Below, one piece after another: positions 35,826 to 44,692 of a stretch of DNA of 64,000 bases. A program made the translations under genes and the position numbers. Source of the DNA: Carboxylicivirga agarovorans (GTDB lineage: Bacteria > Bacteroidota > Bacteroidia > Bacteroidales > Marinilabiliaceae); assembly GCF_050589845.1 (NCBI RefSeq), contig NZ_JBNGPA010000004.1:62001-126000 (forward strand), given 5' to 3'. Each line of letters starts with the position of its first letter. Position 1 is the stretch's first letter. The notes under the pieces are model-generated. The model was not told the origin of the DNA and did not search any database. It worked only from the letters and a program-made list of their open reading frames with translations.

Positions 35826-37862
35826 TTAAATTTTAAAGTAGAAAAACAATTGAAACAAGAAACATAGTACAGATAGAACAAAAAGAATATGAATATAATC
35901 GGGTTTGAATATAAATTGCACGTCACTTCTTCCCGAAGGTAGTTCAATACTCATCAAACTTATATTACTCCTGCTTATACAAACTCTTTCATTATTTACA
36001 TAGCAATGCCATCCAAAATGATAATTCTGTGAAAGATTCAATTTTAATGGTTTATCACGCATATTCTGAACAATAAATCCAAATCGATTGGAATCAACAG
36101 TGGTCTCAATACTATAATAATCAGATTGTACAGCCTCATTATCGTCACTAACATATACGAATGGCTTATTCTTTATATATTCTATTAAAGAATCATTCTC
36201 TAGTTCTGTATAACCTTTGAATTGATATGGAGTATATGCCCAATAAGAAACTACACCCATGTATGTCGCCTTATTTAATCCATATTTAACATGTTCTCTA
36301 CTCAATTTCTCAACATCATTTAAAGTAATCTTATCAAGACGATTCTTCGTATTGTCATACTCAATTATTTTAATCTTAGAAAAAATATCAAGAGGATTTT
36401 GTCTAATATCAACAACGGTATGAGGAAACATCAATTGAGAAACAAACATGATCTCAGCTAGCAGAAAAGCTTTCAACAGAGTAGATTTATTAATTGTTCC
36501 AGCCATTTTTGTCACTAACAAATAAAGCAACAATAAAGCAATGGACATAAAGAACTGAATAATAAACAAAAACTCAAGTGACATCTCACTTGGTTTTAGA
36601 GTTATTTGAGAAATAAAGGTTATAAGTTCTTCATAATGAATCGCAACTATGGTAATTATACCAATAACATAACTGCCAACCGCGTAAATAAGAAACTTTG
36701 AAAACAGTCTCCATGATGTGATATGATCGATACAATGTCCCAACAATAATGAAATGCCTATTATTGCAAACATCCTGTATAATGAAGGAAATCTAAAAAA
36801 ATCGAATAATGGCACATACAATGCAAACACTTTTCTTATTGGCAATGACTCTCCCATTGCCAAAACAAAACTAAATGCGATTAACAAGGTAAGTTTCCAA
36901 TGCTTCTTAAATAACTTAAAATTAAACAGTAGACTATATATAATAATCAGTATTGAAAAAGTTCCAATAAAAACATTAATAAGCGATATATCACCCTTCC
37001 AAAAAGAAAAACTTTCAACATAGGTCGCTATTGGAGCAAAAAAAGACAAGAAGTCAACGGGGTAAAGAGATCCATACAGAAGTTGCTCAAGATCTAATTG
37101 CCCCCTCTCTATTAAATTAATGTTTGAAAGAACAGAATAAAGAACGAGACTTGTTGTAAGAACATTTAGAAATACAAGAAGTAATGAACGCTTTATAAAA
37201 ATCCCAACCTTAGCTTGATAATCTGTTTCAACGGTAAGTAGTAAATATAACCTATATAGAAAAACAATAACAAGAAAGTAATAAACACTCACTATGAATC
37301 CCCAATAACCACCTGTTGTTAATAAGTACAATGACAAGCTTGTCCCTAGAAGATGCTTATAAGAGAATGTATTAGTAAATTTAATAAATTGTAATATTAC
37401 TATTGGAGTCCAGGCTGCACTAACGATCCACCCCAAATGCTGTGCATGACCTATAAAAAAACCTGTTAAACTATATACAATAGCGATTGTTATACTCGAA
37501 CTCCTAGAAATTCTTTTATATAATGAAAAATGATAAACACCTACTGCCGCCACTACAAGATGAATGACATACTCAAGGTGAAATGTTAAGTTTGTATACC
37601 CAAATATACTTAAGATCCAAGATGGCCAATACCAAGATTGCGGGTCAATATATTGAGCAAATCCTAAATTCTGATTGGGATACCATAAAGGCAAACTAAA
37701 ATCCTGTAACGATCCAGCTATATAATATCGCCAGGGAATTGAGATATTAATTGCATCCCATTTTACAGAGGCAACACATAAACTTATGGGCCAATAGGTT
37801 AATATAACCGCAATAGCAATTATCACATAGTCATTCCTTATCAGTAACTTAACAAACCTCAC
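35826..37862 (-). CDS. YfhO-like integral membrane protein
   Basis: A 678-residue protein with about 12 membrane helices and a C-terminal extracytoplasmic part (about 500-650). The N-terminal SIPWRYYIAGSLQDFSLPLWYPN and the following DPQSWYWPSWIL match the YfhO family, which is related to glycosyltransferase-like membrane proteins used in lipoteichoic acid or surface glycan decoration. The start is GTG at 37862, overlapping the rdgB stop by four bases. It is noticeably AT-rich. The substrate in Bacteroidota is unknown; a role in modifying surface glycans together with the PorZ system is only a guess. Confidence 0.78.
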   Translation of the reverse strand: MRFVKLLIRNDYVIIAIAVILTYWPISLCVASVKWDAINISIPWRYYIAGSLQDFSLPLWYPNQNLGFAQYIDPQSWYWPSWILSIFGYTNLTFHLEYVIHLVVAAVGVYHFSLYKRISRSSSITIAIVYSLTGFFIGHAQHLGWIVSAAWTPIVILQFIKFTNTFSYKHLLGTSLSLYLLTTGGYWGFIVSVYYFLVIVFLYRLYLLLTVETDYQAKVGIFIKRSLLLVFLNVLTTSLVLYSVLSNINLIERGQLDLEQLLYGSLYPVDFLSFFAPIATYVESFSFWKGDISLINVFIGTFSILIIIYSLLFNFKLFKKHWKLTLLIAFSFVLAMGESLPIRKVFALYVPLFDFFRFPSLYRMFAIIGISLLLGHCIDHITSWRLFSKFLIYAVGSYVIGIITIVAIHYEELITFISQITLKPSEMSLEFLFIIQFFMSIALLLLYLLVTKMAGTINKSTLLKAFLLAEIMFVSQLMFPHTVVDIRQNPLDIFSKIKIIEYDNTKNRLDKITLNDVEKLSREHVKYGLNKATYMGVVSYWAYTPYQFKGYTELENDSLIEYIKNKPFVYVSDDNEAVQSDYYSIETTVDSNRFGFIVQNMRDKPLKLNLSQNYHFGWHCYVNNERVCISRSNISLMSIELPSGRSDVQFIFKPDYIHILFVLSVLCFLFQLFFYFKI

Positions 37863-38428
37863 CTTAAAAACTCTATCAATTTAACAACTGCTCTTCCACG
37901 ATGACTAATCTTATTCTTCTCCTCCAAATCCATCTCTGCAAAAGAAACATCAAAGCCTTCAGGTTTAAAAATCGGATCGTAACCAAATCCCTCACTACCC
38001 GACTTCTCTTTTAAAATCTCTCCATCCACATAACCTTCAAACTGAAACTCCTTACCATCCATTATTAAAGAGATTACAGTTCGAAAACGGGCATTCCTGT
38101 TTTTAACACCCTCCAGCTTTTCCAATACTTTTTGCATGTTTGCTTCGGCATCTTTGTCAGTGCCGGCATAACGGGCTGAATAAACCCCTGGTTCACCATC
38201 AAGTGCCTCTATCTCAAGGCCTGTATCGTCAGCAAAGCAACTGATTTTATACCGCGAATAAATATAGTCTGATTTCTGCAAAGCATTAGCTTCAAGGGTA
38301 GTTCCTGTTTCAGGTATATCATCAGTACAATTAATGTCCTTCAAACTTAACACTTTAATTGTATCACCAAGCAATGCTTGTATTTCTTCCAGCTTGTGCT
38401 GATTATTTGTTGCAAAAACCAAATCCAT
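37859..38428 (-). CDS. rdgB: XTP/dITP diphosphatase (RdgB/HAM1)
   Basis: House-cleaning enzyme that hydrolyses non-canonical purine triphosphates. Of 189 residues, the N terminus MDLVFATNNQHKLEEIQ, the middle CFADDTGLEIEALDGEPGVYSARYAG and FGYDPIF, and the C-terminal KISHRGRAV all belong to the family. I chose the ATG at 38428; the frame also allows a TTG two codons upstream. The stop overlaps the start of the YfhO-like gene. Confidence 0.97.
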   Translation of the reverse strand: MDLVFATNNQHKLEEIQALLGDTIKVLSLKDINCTDDIPETGTTLEANALQKSDYIYSRYKISCFADDTGLEIEALDGEPGVYSARYAGTDKDAEANMQKVLEKLEGVKNRNARFRTVISLIMDGKEFQFEGYVDGEILKEKSGSEGFGYDPIFKPEGFDVSFAEMDLEEKNKISHRGRAVVKLIEFLR

Positions 38429-38463
38429 GGACAATTACTTTTTTACATTAAACGAGTTATACA

Positions 38464-38471
38464 CAAAAGTA
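38464..38471 (-). promoter_or_regulatory. Candidate -7 element for rdgB
   Basis: TACTTTTG on the minus strand matches TAnnTTTG. A TTTG lies only 12 bases upstream, closer than usual. Moderate support. Confidence 0.4.
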
Positions 38472-38500
38472 TTTTAATTGTATCAAAAAAACATGAAAAC

Positions 38501-38530
38501 AAAAAAAGACGACCTGCTAAGATCGTCTTT
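38501..38530 (-). terminator. Intrinsic terminator after the UspA gene
   Basis: AAAGACGA (38505-38512) with TCGTCTTT (38523-38530), loop of 10, followed on the minus strand by seven T residues. Confidence 0.88.
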
Positions 38531-38554
38531 TGATATATAACTAATAGTTTATCA

Positions 38555-39388
38555 TTAACTAAAACCTCCGTAACCGTATTTCATTAAATCGGTTCTCGGA
38601 TTAATGACCAAAACCGGCATTTTGGCGCTGTTGGCAATAATGTATTGCTCATAGGCTCCAAGCACATAATCGTGGAACGCAATGTCGCGCGTTGTCATTA
38701 CCAAAACCAGGTCAGCATCGATCTTTTCAGAGAATTGAATGGTCTCCTGTGAAAAAGAAGCATCACCTTCAGACAATACTAACTCATAATCTATACCTTT
38801 CTCTTCCAGATATTTCTTAGAGAAAACAACATTTGCTTTCGTTCGGCTATCAATAATACCTTCCTTGGTTGCCGAAGCATAAATGTAAACCTTAGGTTTT
38901 GAGAACTGATACATAAATTGTATCCACTTCAGCTTTTCTTTGTTTTCAGACTTATAATCAACTGGGAAAACTATTTTTTGATAATCTTCACGCTTTGGTG
39001 CCGACTGTACAACCAAATAAGGAATTTTTGACCCTACGATCACTTTAAGCGCCCAGCTACCTGTCAGTTTTTGCAAGCCTTTCATTCCATGCGTTCCCAT
39101 AACTACAAGCAAACACTCCAATTCTTCAACTACGGAATTAATCGTTTTAAAGATAGTACCTTCCTTTACCGAAGTAGAAGGTAGCACTCCCCACTTTTCT
39201 TTAATTTCCGCAGCGTCATTAGCTAATTTCTCTTCAAGTTCAGCTATTTGTTCTTCTTTTTTTGCAATATGAAGCAAATGAATGTTTGCATCCAGCTCAC
39301 CGGCAACCTTAATAGCATGCTGAACAGCATTGTTTGCTACCTCGGTAAAATCGTAAGGAACCAGAATTGTGTTCTTTGATGTGTCCAT
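38555..39388 (-). CDS. Tandem UspA universal stress protein
   Basis: A 277-residue cytoplasmic protein made of two Usp domains (about 1-140 and 147-277). The first starts TILVPYDFTEVANNAVQHAI and has VVMGTHGMKGLQKLTGSWA, the nucleotide-binding block. The second has a less regular counterpart with VLVMTTRDIAFHDYVLGAYE. Such proteins are made under starvation or stress and bind ATP. Monocistronic, divergent from the cyclase gene. Confidence 0.93.
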   Translation of the reverse strand: MDTSKNTILVPYDFTEVANNAVQHAIKVAGELDANIHLLHIAKKEEQIAELEEKLANDAAEIKEKWGVLPSTSVKEGTIFKTINSVVEELECLLVVMGTHGMKGLQKLTGSWALKVIVGSKIPYLVVQSAPKREDYQKIVFPVDYKSENKEKLKWIQFMYQFSKPKVYIYASATKEGIIDSRTKANVVFSKKYLEEKGIDYELVLSEGDASFSQETIQFSEKIDADLVLVMTTRDIAFHDYVLGAYEQYIIANSAKMPVLVINPRTDLMKYGYGGFS

Positions 39389-39409
39389 AAAAAGCTCTCC
39401 TGAATGTTC

Positions 39410-39439
39410 TTTATTAACGGAATAAATATAGTACTTTTG
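39410..39439 (+). promoter_or_regulatory. Candidate promoter of the cyclase gene
   Basis: TTTA at 39410-39413, gap of 18, then TACTTTTG at 39432-39439, an exact match to TAnnTTTG. Start of transcription near 39446. Confidence 0.5.
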
Positions 39440-39476
39440 ATTCTAATTTCAAGCAAGCATTGATACCTAATAAATT

Positions 39477-41297
39477 ATGCTGAAGGGAGACATCAACATA
39501 AAAGAATCATATTTCTTACTTTTCAAAAAAAATCTATTATTCGCGGTTGTATACGTACTCCCCTTATTTTTGTTCCCAAAAAATAGCCTCGGACAAGCAC
39601 ACTCCATCAAAATAATGGCTGAAACACCAAATAATGAGCAAGTCGCTGTTGAAAATAATTTTATACAGATACAAAACAGATCCTTTGCCTTTCACTGGTA
39701 CAGCGACAGCATTAATTTATCAAAAACAAGGTATCGCCTGGTTCCGTATTCTAAAGAATGGAGTCCATGGACTGCGCGTAACTCAGCTGCTTTTTTCAAC
39801 TTAAAAGAGGGCAACTATTTATTTTTACTTGAATTGCCCGATGGTCAAATAAAAGAAGCAAGCATACAAATTGATCTCCCTGTATGGAAACACCCCTTGT
39901 TTTATATTACAGGCATTGTCATACTTAGTTTTATTGGATTCATGTTGTTCGTCATCCTGTTCAGGCAGCGCATACGGAAAATTACACACAACATAGAAGA
40001 GGAGTTTAAAAAAGCATTTAAGATAAAGCAGAAAGCCAGGGAGAAAACCGTAGGCGTAAATGCCAAAACAGTGAAAGCGCAAGCTCGTATCCGGTCAAGA
40101 AAATACAAGAAGGTGACTGTTCTTTTTGCAGACATACAGGGTTTTACCAAAATCGTTGAACACATTAACCCTGAAACATTAATCGATGAGCTTGACCGCT
40201 TCTTTTTCTTTTTTGATGGCGTGGTTGAAAAGTACAATATTGAAAAAATAAAGACGATTGGTGATGCATACATGTGTGCAGGTGGTATACCAAACATTAA
40301 TCGCACCAATCCTGTTGAAGTGGTTTTGGCAGGGCTTGAAATGCAGAAGTTTATGCAAGACAGTAAAGCTCAACAAAACAGTGAGGTTGGTTTTTGGGAA
40401 TTAAGGATAGGCATTCATACCGGACCGGTTATCTCGGGTGAAATAGGTCGCAAAAATGTATCGTTCGATATTTGGGGGGACACTGTTAATATTGCATCGC
40501 GAATGGAAAGTTCGGGAACGGCAGGCATGATAAACATTACAGGTGTAACCTATGAACTGATAAAAGACTTTTTCGACTGTGATTATCGTGGAAAGATGCC
40601 AATTAAATATAAAGGGGAAACAGATATGTATTTTGTAAAGAGAATTAAATCGGAGTTATGTACAGATGAACACGGCATTTTCCCTAACAAAAAATTTGAG
40701 GTCAAGTTACAACACATTCGCTTTGGTGATCTTGAGGAGTTTGTTCTGAACAAACTGGAAACCGAACTGGAAGAGAGCATGTTCTACCACAACAAAGCTC
40801 ACACGCAGGACGTCTTAACCCAGATCGAAATCATAGCCCGCGGTGAAAAGGTCAGCTCTGAAGACCTATTACTTCTGAAAACCGCTGCACTGCTGCACGA
40901 CATCGGTTTTATTGTTGAATACCACAATCATGAAGATAATAGTATTCGCTTCAGCAAGGAGCTTCTTCCCAATTTCCATTACCACGACTACCAGATCGAT
41001 CAAATAGTTGAACTCATTAATGTGACCAGAGTTGGTCAACGACCTAAAAACTATTTGGAGAAAATAATGAAAGACGCTGACCTTGATTATCTGGGCAGAG
41101 CCGACTTTATATCTATATCAGACAACCTGTTCAAAGAACTTAACCTGCACAATGGAAAAATGACCATTGATGAATGGAACAGACTGCAACATGATTTTAT
41201 TGAACAACACACCTACTATACAGCAACAGCGCGCAACCTTAGACAGGTAAATAAAGAGCGGCAACTTCAAAAGCTTAAAGTACTGGTTAATAGCTAA
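39477..41297 (+). CDS. Class III adenylyl cyclase fused to an HD-domain phosphohydrolase
   Basis: A 606-residue membrane signalling protein. A signal anchor (about 18-35), an extracytoplasmic region with a Y_Y_Y-like segment (about 60-135) and a membrane span (about 139-161) precede a coiled coil. The cyclase domain (about 210-385) has both metal Asp residues (Asp219 in FADIQGF, Asp263 in TIGDAYM). Lys259 and Asp331 occupy the positions that select adenine, and Arg342 is the transition-state residue. Residues about 410-600 form an HD domain with HNKAHTQDV and LLHDIG (His474, Asp475). I infer production of cAMP, with the HD part perhaps acting on the same or another nucleotide. Confidence 0.85.
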   Translation: MLKGDINIKESYFLLFKKNLLFAVVYVLPLFLFPKNSLGQAHSIKIMAETPNNEQVAVENNFIQIQNRSFAFHWYSDSINLSKTRYRLVPYSKEWSPWTARNSAAFFNLKEGNYLFLLELPDGQIKEASIQIDLPVWKHPLFYITGIVILSFIGFMLFVILFRQRIRKITHNIEEEFKKAFKIKQKAREKTVGVNAKTVKAQARIRSRKYKKVTVLFADIQGFTKIVEHINPETLIDELDRFFFFFDGVVEKYNIEKIKTIGDAYMCAGGIPNINRTNPVEVVLAGLEMQKFMQDSKAQQNSEVGFWELRIGIHTGPVISGEIGRKNVSFDIWGDTVNIASRMESSGTAGMINITGVTYELIKDFFDCDYRGKMPIKYKGETDMYFVKRIKSELCTDEHGIFPNKKFEVKLQHIRFGDLEEFVLNKLETELEESMFYHNKAHTQDVLTQIEIIARGEKVSSEDLLLLKTAALLHDIGFIVEYHNHEDNSIRFSKELLPNFHYHDYQIDQIVELINVTRVGQRPKNYLEKIMKDADLDYLGRADFISISDNLFKELNLHNGKMTIDEWNRLQHDFIEQHTYYTATARNLRQVNKERQLQKLKVLVNS

Positions 41298-41447
41298 AAT
41301 TTCTGGCCAATTCTAATCAGTCATTAAACACTATCCTTCTGATTATACTCACAATATACCTATTGACATTACAAATAAAAGCGAAACTTCTGATGCCTGA
41401 CTTTAAATTTAACTAAGCACTTCTGCCTAAAAACTAATGAACTATTG

Positions 41448-41455
41448 TATATTTG
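41448..41455 (+). promoter_or_regulatory. Candidate -7 element for the bactofilin-atp operon
   Basis: TATATTTG matches TAnnTTTG, 29 bases before the bactofilin ATG. The -33 element is not clear (TTCTG at 41421-41425). Confidence 0.5.
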
Positions 41456-41483
41456 CTTTATTCTTAAAACTAACAATTGGAAA

Positions 41484-41867
41484 ATGGCTAAAAATTTCGA
41501 ACCTGAAAATAAGTTACCCAACATGATCGGTCCGGGTACTAAGATCAAAGGAGATATTGAAACGAATGGCGATATTAAAATCGATGGATCCATTGAAGGT
41601 AATATTATCTCTAAAGGAAAAGTTCTGATTGGGCAAAACGGCCAGGTTACTGGTGAGGTAAAATGTACCAATTGTGACATTTATGGTGCCTTCGATGGGA
41701 AGTTAACTGTAACAGAACTTCTATCTCTTAAAGCATCGAGCAAGTTACATGGCGACGTTAAAACCAGTAAGTTATCAATTGAGCCGGGAGCTATATTTAC
41801 AGGAACATGTAAAATGGACGATAAAGTAACTCAACCAATAGCTGGTGGCACTGATGCCAAAAAGTAA
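41484..41867 (+). CDS. Bactofilin (polymer-forming cytoskeletal protein)
   Basis: A 127-residue cytoskeletal protein with a right-handed beta-helix made of short repeats, seen in GTKIKGDIETNGDIKIDGSI, GKVLIGQNGQVTGEVKC and HGDVKTSKLSIEPGAIF. The family polymerises without nucleotide and organises the cell envelope. The ATG at 41484 gives the normal short N-terminal tail; an alternative upstream start is not needed. The last 14 bases overlap the atpI-like gene, so bactofilin leads the ATP synthase transcript. Confidence 0.95.
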   Translation: MAKNFEPENKLPNMIGPGTKIKGDIETNGDIKIDGSIEGNIISKGKVLIGQNGQVTGEVKCTNCDIYGAFDGKLTVTELLSLKASSKLHGDVKTSKLSIEPGAIFTGTCKMDDKVTQPIAGGTDAKK

Positions 41868-42240
41868 TACTTCTACTACAATCATCCGATCGGCATTTGT
41901 TTATTTAATAGTGGCATTTCTTTTAGGAAGTGGAACGTATTTAATAGGTAATAGCCTGCAGATAACATACGAGAAGGTAAGCTCCGGACTTATATTTTTA
42001 ACCGGACTTTACCTTCTTTTTTATTTTCTATTTGTTTTCATTCAAAAAAAACACCCCGATAAAAGCGGCTTTATATTCCTGATTTTAATGTCGTTAAAGC
42101 TCTTTTTTATTTTCGGATATTTATTTCTTTTTCTAAATCCAACCTCCGGCGAAAACAAAAGAGAAGTACTATTGTTTTTAATGAACTATTTCGCGCTTCT
42201 GGTCGTAGATATGACCGTTAAGATTCGCTTAATGAAATAA
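41854..42240 (+). CDS. AtpI-like four-helix membrane protein
   Basis: A 128-residue protein with four predicted membrane helices (about 12-28, 40-60, 70-92, 105-122). Its place directly before atpB, overlapping bactofilin by 14 bases, suggests the role of AtpI, which helps assemble the c ring. Sequence similarity to AtpI is not obvious to me, so the call rests on topology and position. An alternative GTG start three codons upstream is possible. Confidence 0.65.
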   Translation: MPKSNTSTTIIRSAFVYLIVAFLLGSGTYLIGNSLQITYEKVSSGLIFLTGLYLLFYFLFVFIQKKHPDKSGFIFLILMSLKLFFIFGYLFLFLNPTSGENKREVLLFLMNYFALLVVDMTVKIRLMK

Positions 42241-42267
42241 GAAAGTAAAACAGCACACAATCACTTG

Positions 42268-43341
42268 ATGCAGAATATCAGAATAATTATTGCACTAACG
42301 GCCTTTTGGGCTTTTACTCACACCATTTTGGCCGCCGACAAACATGGCGAAAGTTCTGAAAATGAGTTCGACCCCATGGAAATGATCATGCACCACATTG
42401 CTGATTCACATGAGTGGCACGTTATTTCCTATAAAAGTGATGGTGAAGAGAAACACATTACTATTCCATTGCCCGTTATTTTAATTGATGAAGGTCTTCA
42501 TGTTTTTATGTCATCTGCCTTTCATCATGGAGAAGAACTGGTTCAAAAAGGTAATTCATACTACAAATTATATCACGGAAAAATATACAAAACCGATGCC
42601 TCGGGAACTATTAAGTACGATGATGATCACGCTGTTTTAAATGAGAAACCCCTTGATTTTTCAATCACGCGCAATGTGGCGTCCATGTGGTTAAGCATTA
42701 TTATAATCATATGGTTATTCACCACTGCAGCGAAACGATACAAAGGTGGACCTGCCGCTCCGAAAGGCGTGCAGTCATTTGTTGAACCCCTTATTTTATT
42801 TGTTCGCGATGATATTGCCTATGCTCAGATTGAAAAGGATAAGGCAGACAGGTTTTTACCATTTCTATTAACCCTGTTCTTTTTTATCTGGATAAATAAT
42901 CTCATTGGTCTGGTACCATTTTTTCCGGGAGGAAGTAACCTGACCGGTAATATTTCATTAACCCTGGTATTGGCATTAATTACCTTTTTTGTAACCAACT
43001 TTAGCGGTTCCAAAAGCTATTGGGGGCATATATTCTGGATGCCGGGCGTACCGGTGCCAATCAGGCTATTGTTATCAGTGATCGAATTTATTGGCTTGTT
43101 CACAAAACCATTCGCCCTGATGATTCGTTTATTGGCTAACATTACAGCAGGTCATATCATTATCCTGAGTTTATTCTCACTCATCTTCGTGATGAAATCA
43201 GTTGCCATCGCTCCTGTGTCAGTTCTGATGTCACTGATGATGTTTATGTTGGAATTATTAGTTGCAGTATTGCAGGCTTATATATTTACCTTATTATCAG
43301 CTCTGTTTATTGGCATGGCTGTACACAGTGAAGAACATTAA
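42268..43341 (+). CDS. atpB: F-type ATP synthase subunit a
   Basis: A 357-residue membrane subunit. It has a signal-like first helix and an unusually long extracytoplasmic part rich in His and acidic residues (about 25-125), as in other Bacteroidota. Then come the membrane helices, with the essential Arg near residue 287 in ALMIRLLANITAGHI. The ATG at 42268 is preferred to a TTG one codon earlier. Confidence 0.95.
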   Translation: MQNIRIIIALTAFWAFTHTILAADKHGESSENEFDPMEMIMHHIADSHEWHVISYKSDGEEKHITIPLPVILIDEGLHVFMSSAFHHGEELVQKGNSYYKLYHGKIYKTDASGTIKYDDDHAVLNEKPLDFSITRNVASMWLSIIIIIWLFTTAAKRYKGGPAAPKGVQSFVEPLILFVRDDIAYAQIEKDKADRFLPFLLTLFFFIWINNLIGLVPFFPGGSNLTGNISLTLVLALITFFVTNFSGSKSYWGHIFWMPGVPVPIRLLLSVIEFIGLFTKPFALMIRLLANITAGHIIILSLFSLIFVMKSVAIAPVSVLMSLMMFMLELLVAVLQAYIFTLLSALFIGMAVHSEEH

Positions 43342-43367
43342 TAGTTAATATTTTTAAACGTAATACA

Positions 43368-43577
43368 ATGGAAGGTTTATCATTAACCACAATCGGATTA
43401 GGCTTGATCATTATTGGAGCCGGATATGGAATTGGTCGAATTGCTCAAAGTGCTATGGAAGCTATGGGACGTCAGCCAGAAATTAGTTCTAAAATTCAAA
43501 CGGCGATGATTATTGCTGCTGCCCTTATTGAAGGTGCTGCACTATTTGCGATTGTAGTTGCTTTGATGAAAGGTTAA
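43368..43577 (+). CDS. atpE: F-type ATP synthase subunit c
   Basis: A 69-residue hairpin of two membrane helices. The polar loop is GRQPE (34-38), and the ion-carrying residue is Glu55 in AALIEGAALF. The Na+ ligands of Propionigenium-type rings (Gln in helix 1, Ser/Thr after the Glu) are absent: Ile and Gly-Ala are found instead. I infer an H+-driven enzyme. Confidence 0.96.
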   Translation: MEGLSLTTIGLGLIIIGAGYGIGRIAQSAMEAMGRQPEISSKIQTAMIIAAALIEGAALFAIVVALMKG

Positions 43578-43589
43578 AACGAAACGATT

Positions 43590-44084
43590 ATGGGATTGTT
43601 ATCACCAGATCCCGGTTTAGTCTTTTGGTCAGCACTAACGTTTGGGCTCCTGGTTTTCATACTAAGGCGATATGCCTGGAAACCAATATTGCAAGCCGTA
43701 AAGTCTCGTGAAGAGACCATTGAGTTTGCATTGGCAGCAGCCGATAAAGCCAAAGCTGAAGTAGAAGATTTAAATGCTACTAAAGTTCAGATAATGAACG
43801 AAGCCAAGGCAGAGCGTGACACACTGATCAAACAAGCGCGGGAATTAAAACAATCAATGTTGGATGATGCCAGGCACAAGGCCCAGGAAGAAGCAGATAA
43901 GATTATTGCATCTGCACGTCTTCAAATTGAGCGGGAAAAAAATGAGGCTATCCTTCAATTGAAAGAAAAAGTTGCGGAGTTCTCTGTTGACATTGCAAGC
44001 AAGCTGTTGGAAGAAGAATTACAATCAACCGATAAGCAGCAGGCGATCATTGACAAGTACCTGCAGGAAGTGAATTTTAATTAG
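43590..44084 (+). CDS. atpF: F-type ATP synthase subunit b
   Basis: A 164-residue stator subunit: one N-terminal membrane helix (about 8-28) followed by a long charged helix with coiled-coil character through residue 150. It is 12 bases after atpE. The length is normal, and there is no sign of a b/b' pair. Confidence 0.95.
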   Translation: MGLLSPDPGLVFWSALTFGLLVFILRRYAWKPILQAVKSREETIEFALAAADKAKAEVEDLNATKVQIMNEAKAERDTLIKQARELKQSMLDDARHKAQEEADKIIASARLQIEREKNEAILQLKEKVAEFSVDIASKLLEEELQSTDKQQAIIDKYLQEVNFN

Positions 44085-44134
44085 TGATATTCACTATTAA
44101 AAACAAGTTGAACAACATTCTGAATTAAAAGAGG

Positions 44135-44671
44135 ATGAACAGAAGTTTAATAGCAGACAGATATGCCAGGGCTCTTTTTAAACTTGCTGAAGAGCAAAAA
44201 GAGTTGGAGCGCATTTATGAGGACGTTAACCTGATACAGTCCTATTGCAAAGATGCAGAAGGATTCACAGACTTACTCAACAGTCCTGTTATTAAACCTG
44301 CGCAAAAGAAGCACGCTTTTCACTCTGTCTTAGACAACAAAGTAGCGAAAAGCACGCTAAACCTGTTGGACTTATTAATAGCCAACAATCGCGAAGTTCT
44401 GCTTGAAGATATCAACAGGCGGTTTATCTGGTTGTATAAAAACGAGAAAGGCATCAAGGAAATAACTGTATTTACAGCTATTGAGTTTGATAATAAGCAA
44501 ACAGAGGTGCTCAATCAATTTTTAAAAGACCAGTTTAAGTCTCCCATTGAGCTTACTATTAAAGTTAAACCAGAACTACTGGGTGGATTCATCTTAAAAG
44601 TAGATGGTAAAATGGCTGATGCCAGTATGAGCTCAAAGTTGAAACAAATAAAAAAGCAATTGCTTAGTTAA
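44135..44671 (+). CDS. atpH: F-type ATP synthase subunit delta
   Basis: A 178-residue stator protein linking F1 to the b subunits. The N-terminal RSLIADRYARALFKLAEEQ and the C-terminal LGGFILKVDGKMADASMSSKL are family marks. The ATG at 44135 follows AGAGG by one base, too close to be a useful ribosome site. Confidence 0.94.
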   Translation: MNRSLIADRYARALFKLAEEQKELERIYEDVNLIQSYCKDAEGFTDLLNSPVIKPAQKKHAFHSVLDNKVAKSTLNLLDLLIANNREVLLEDINRRFIWLYKNEKGIKEITVFTAIEFDNKQTEVLNQFLKDQFKSPIELTIKVKPELLGGFILKVDGKMADASMSSKLKQIKKQLLS

Positions 44672-44692
44672 ACGTACTAAATTGATTTTCGG

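Noticed and set aside
43368..43577. Subunit c considered as Na+ type because of the Na+-type pyrophosphatase possibility
   Set aside because: Helix 1 lacks the Gln, and Gly-Ala follow Glu55 instead of Ser/Thr.
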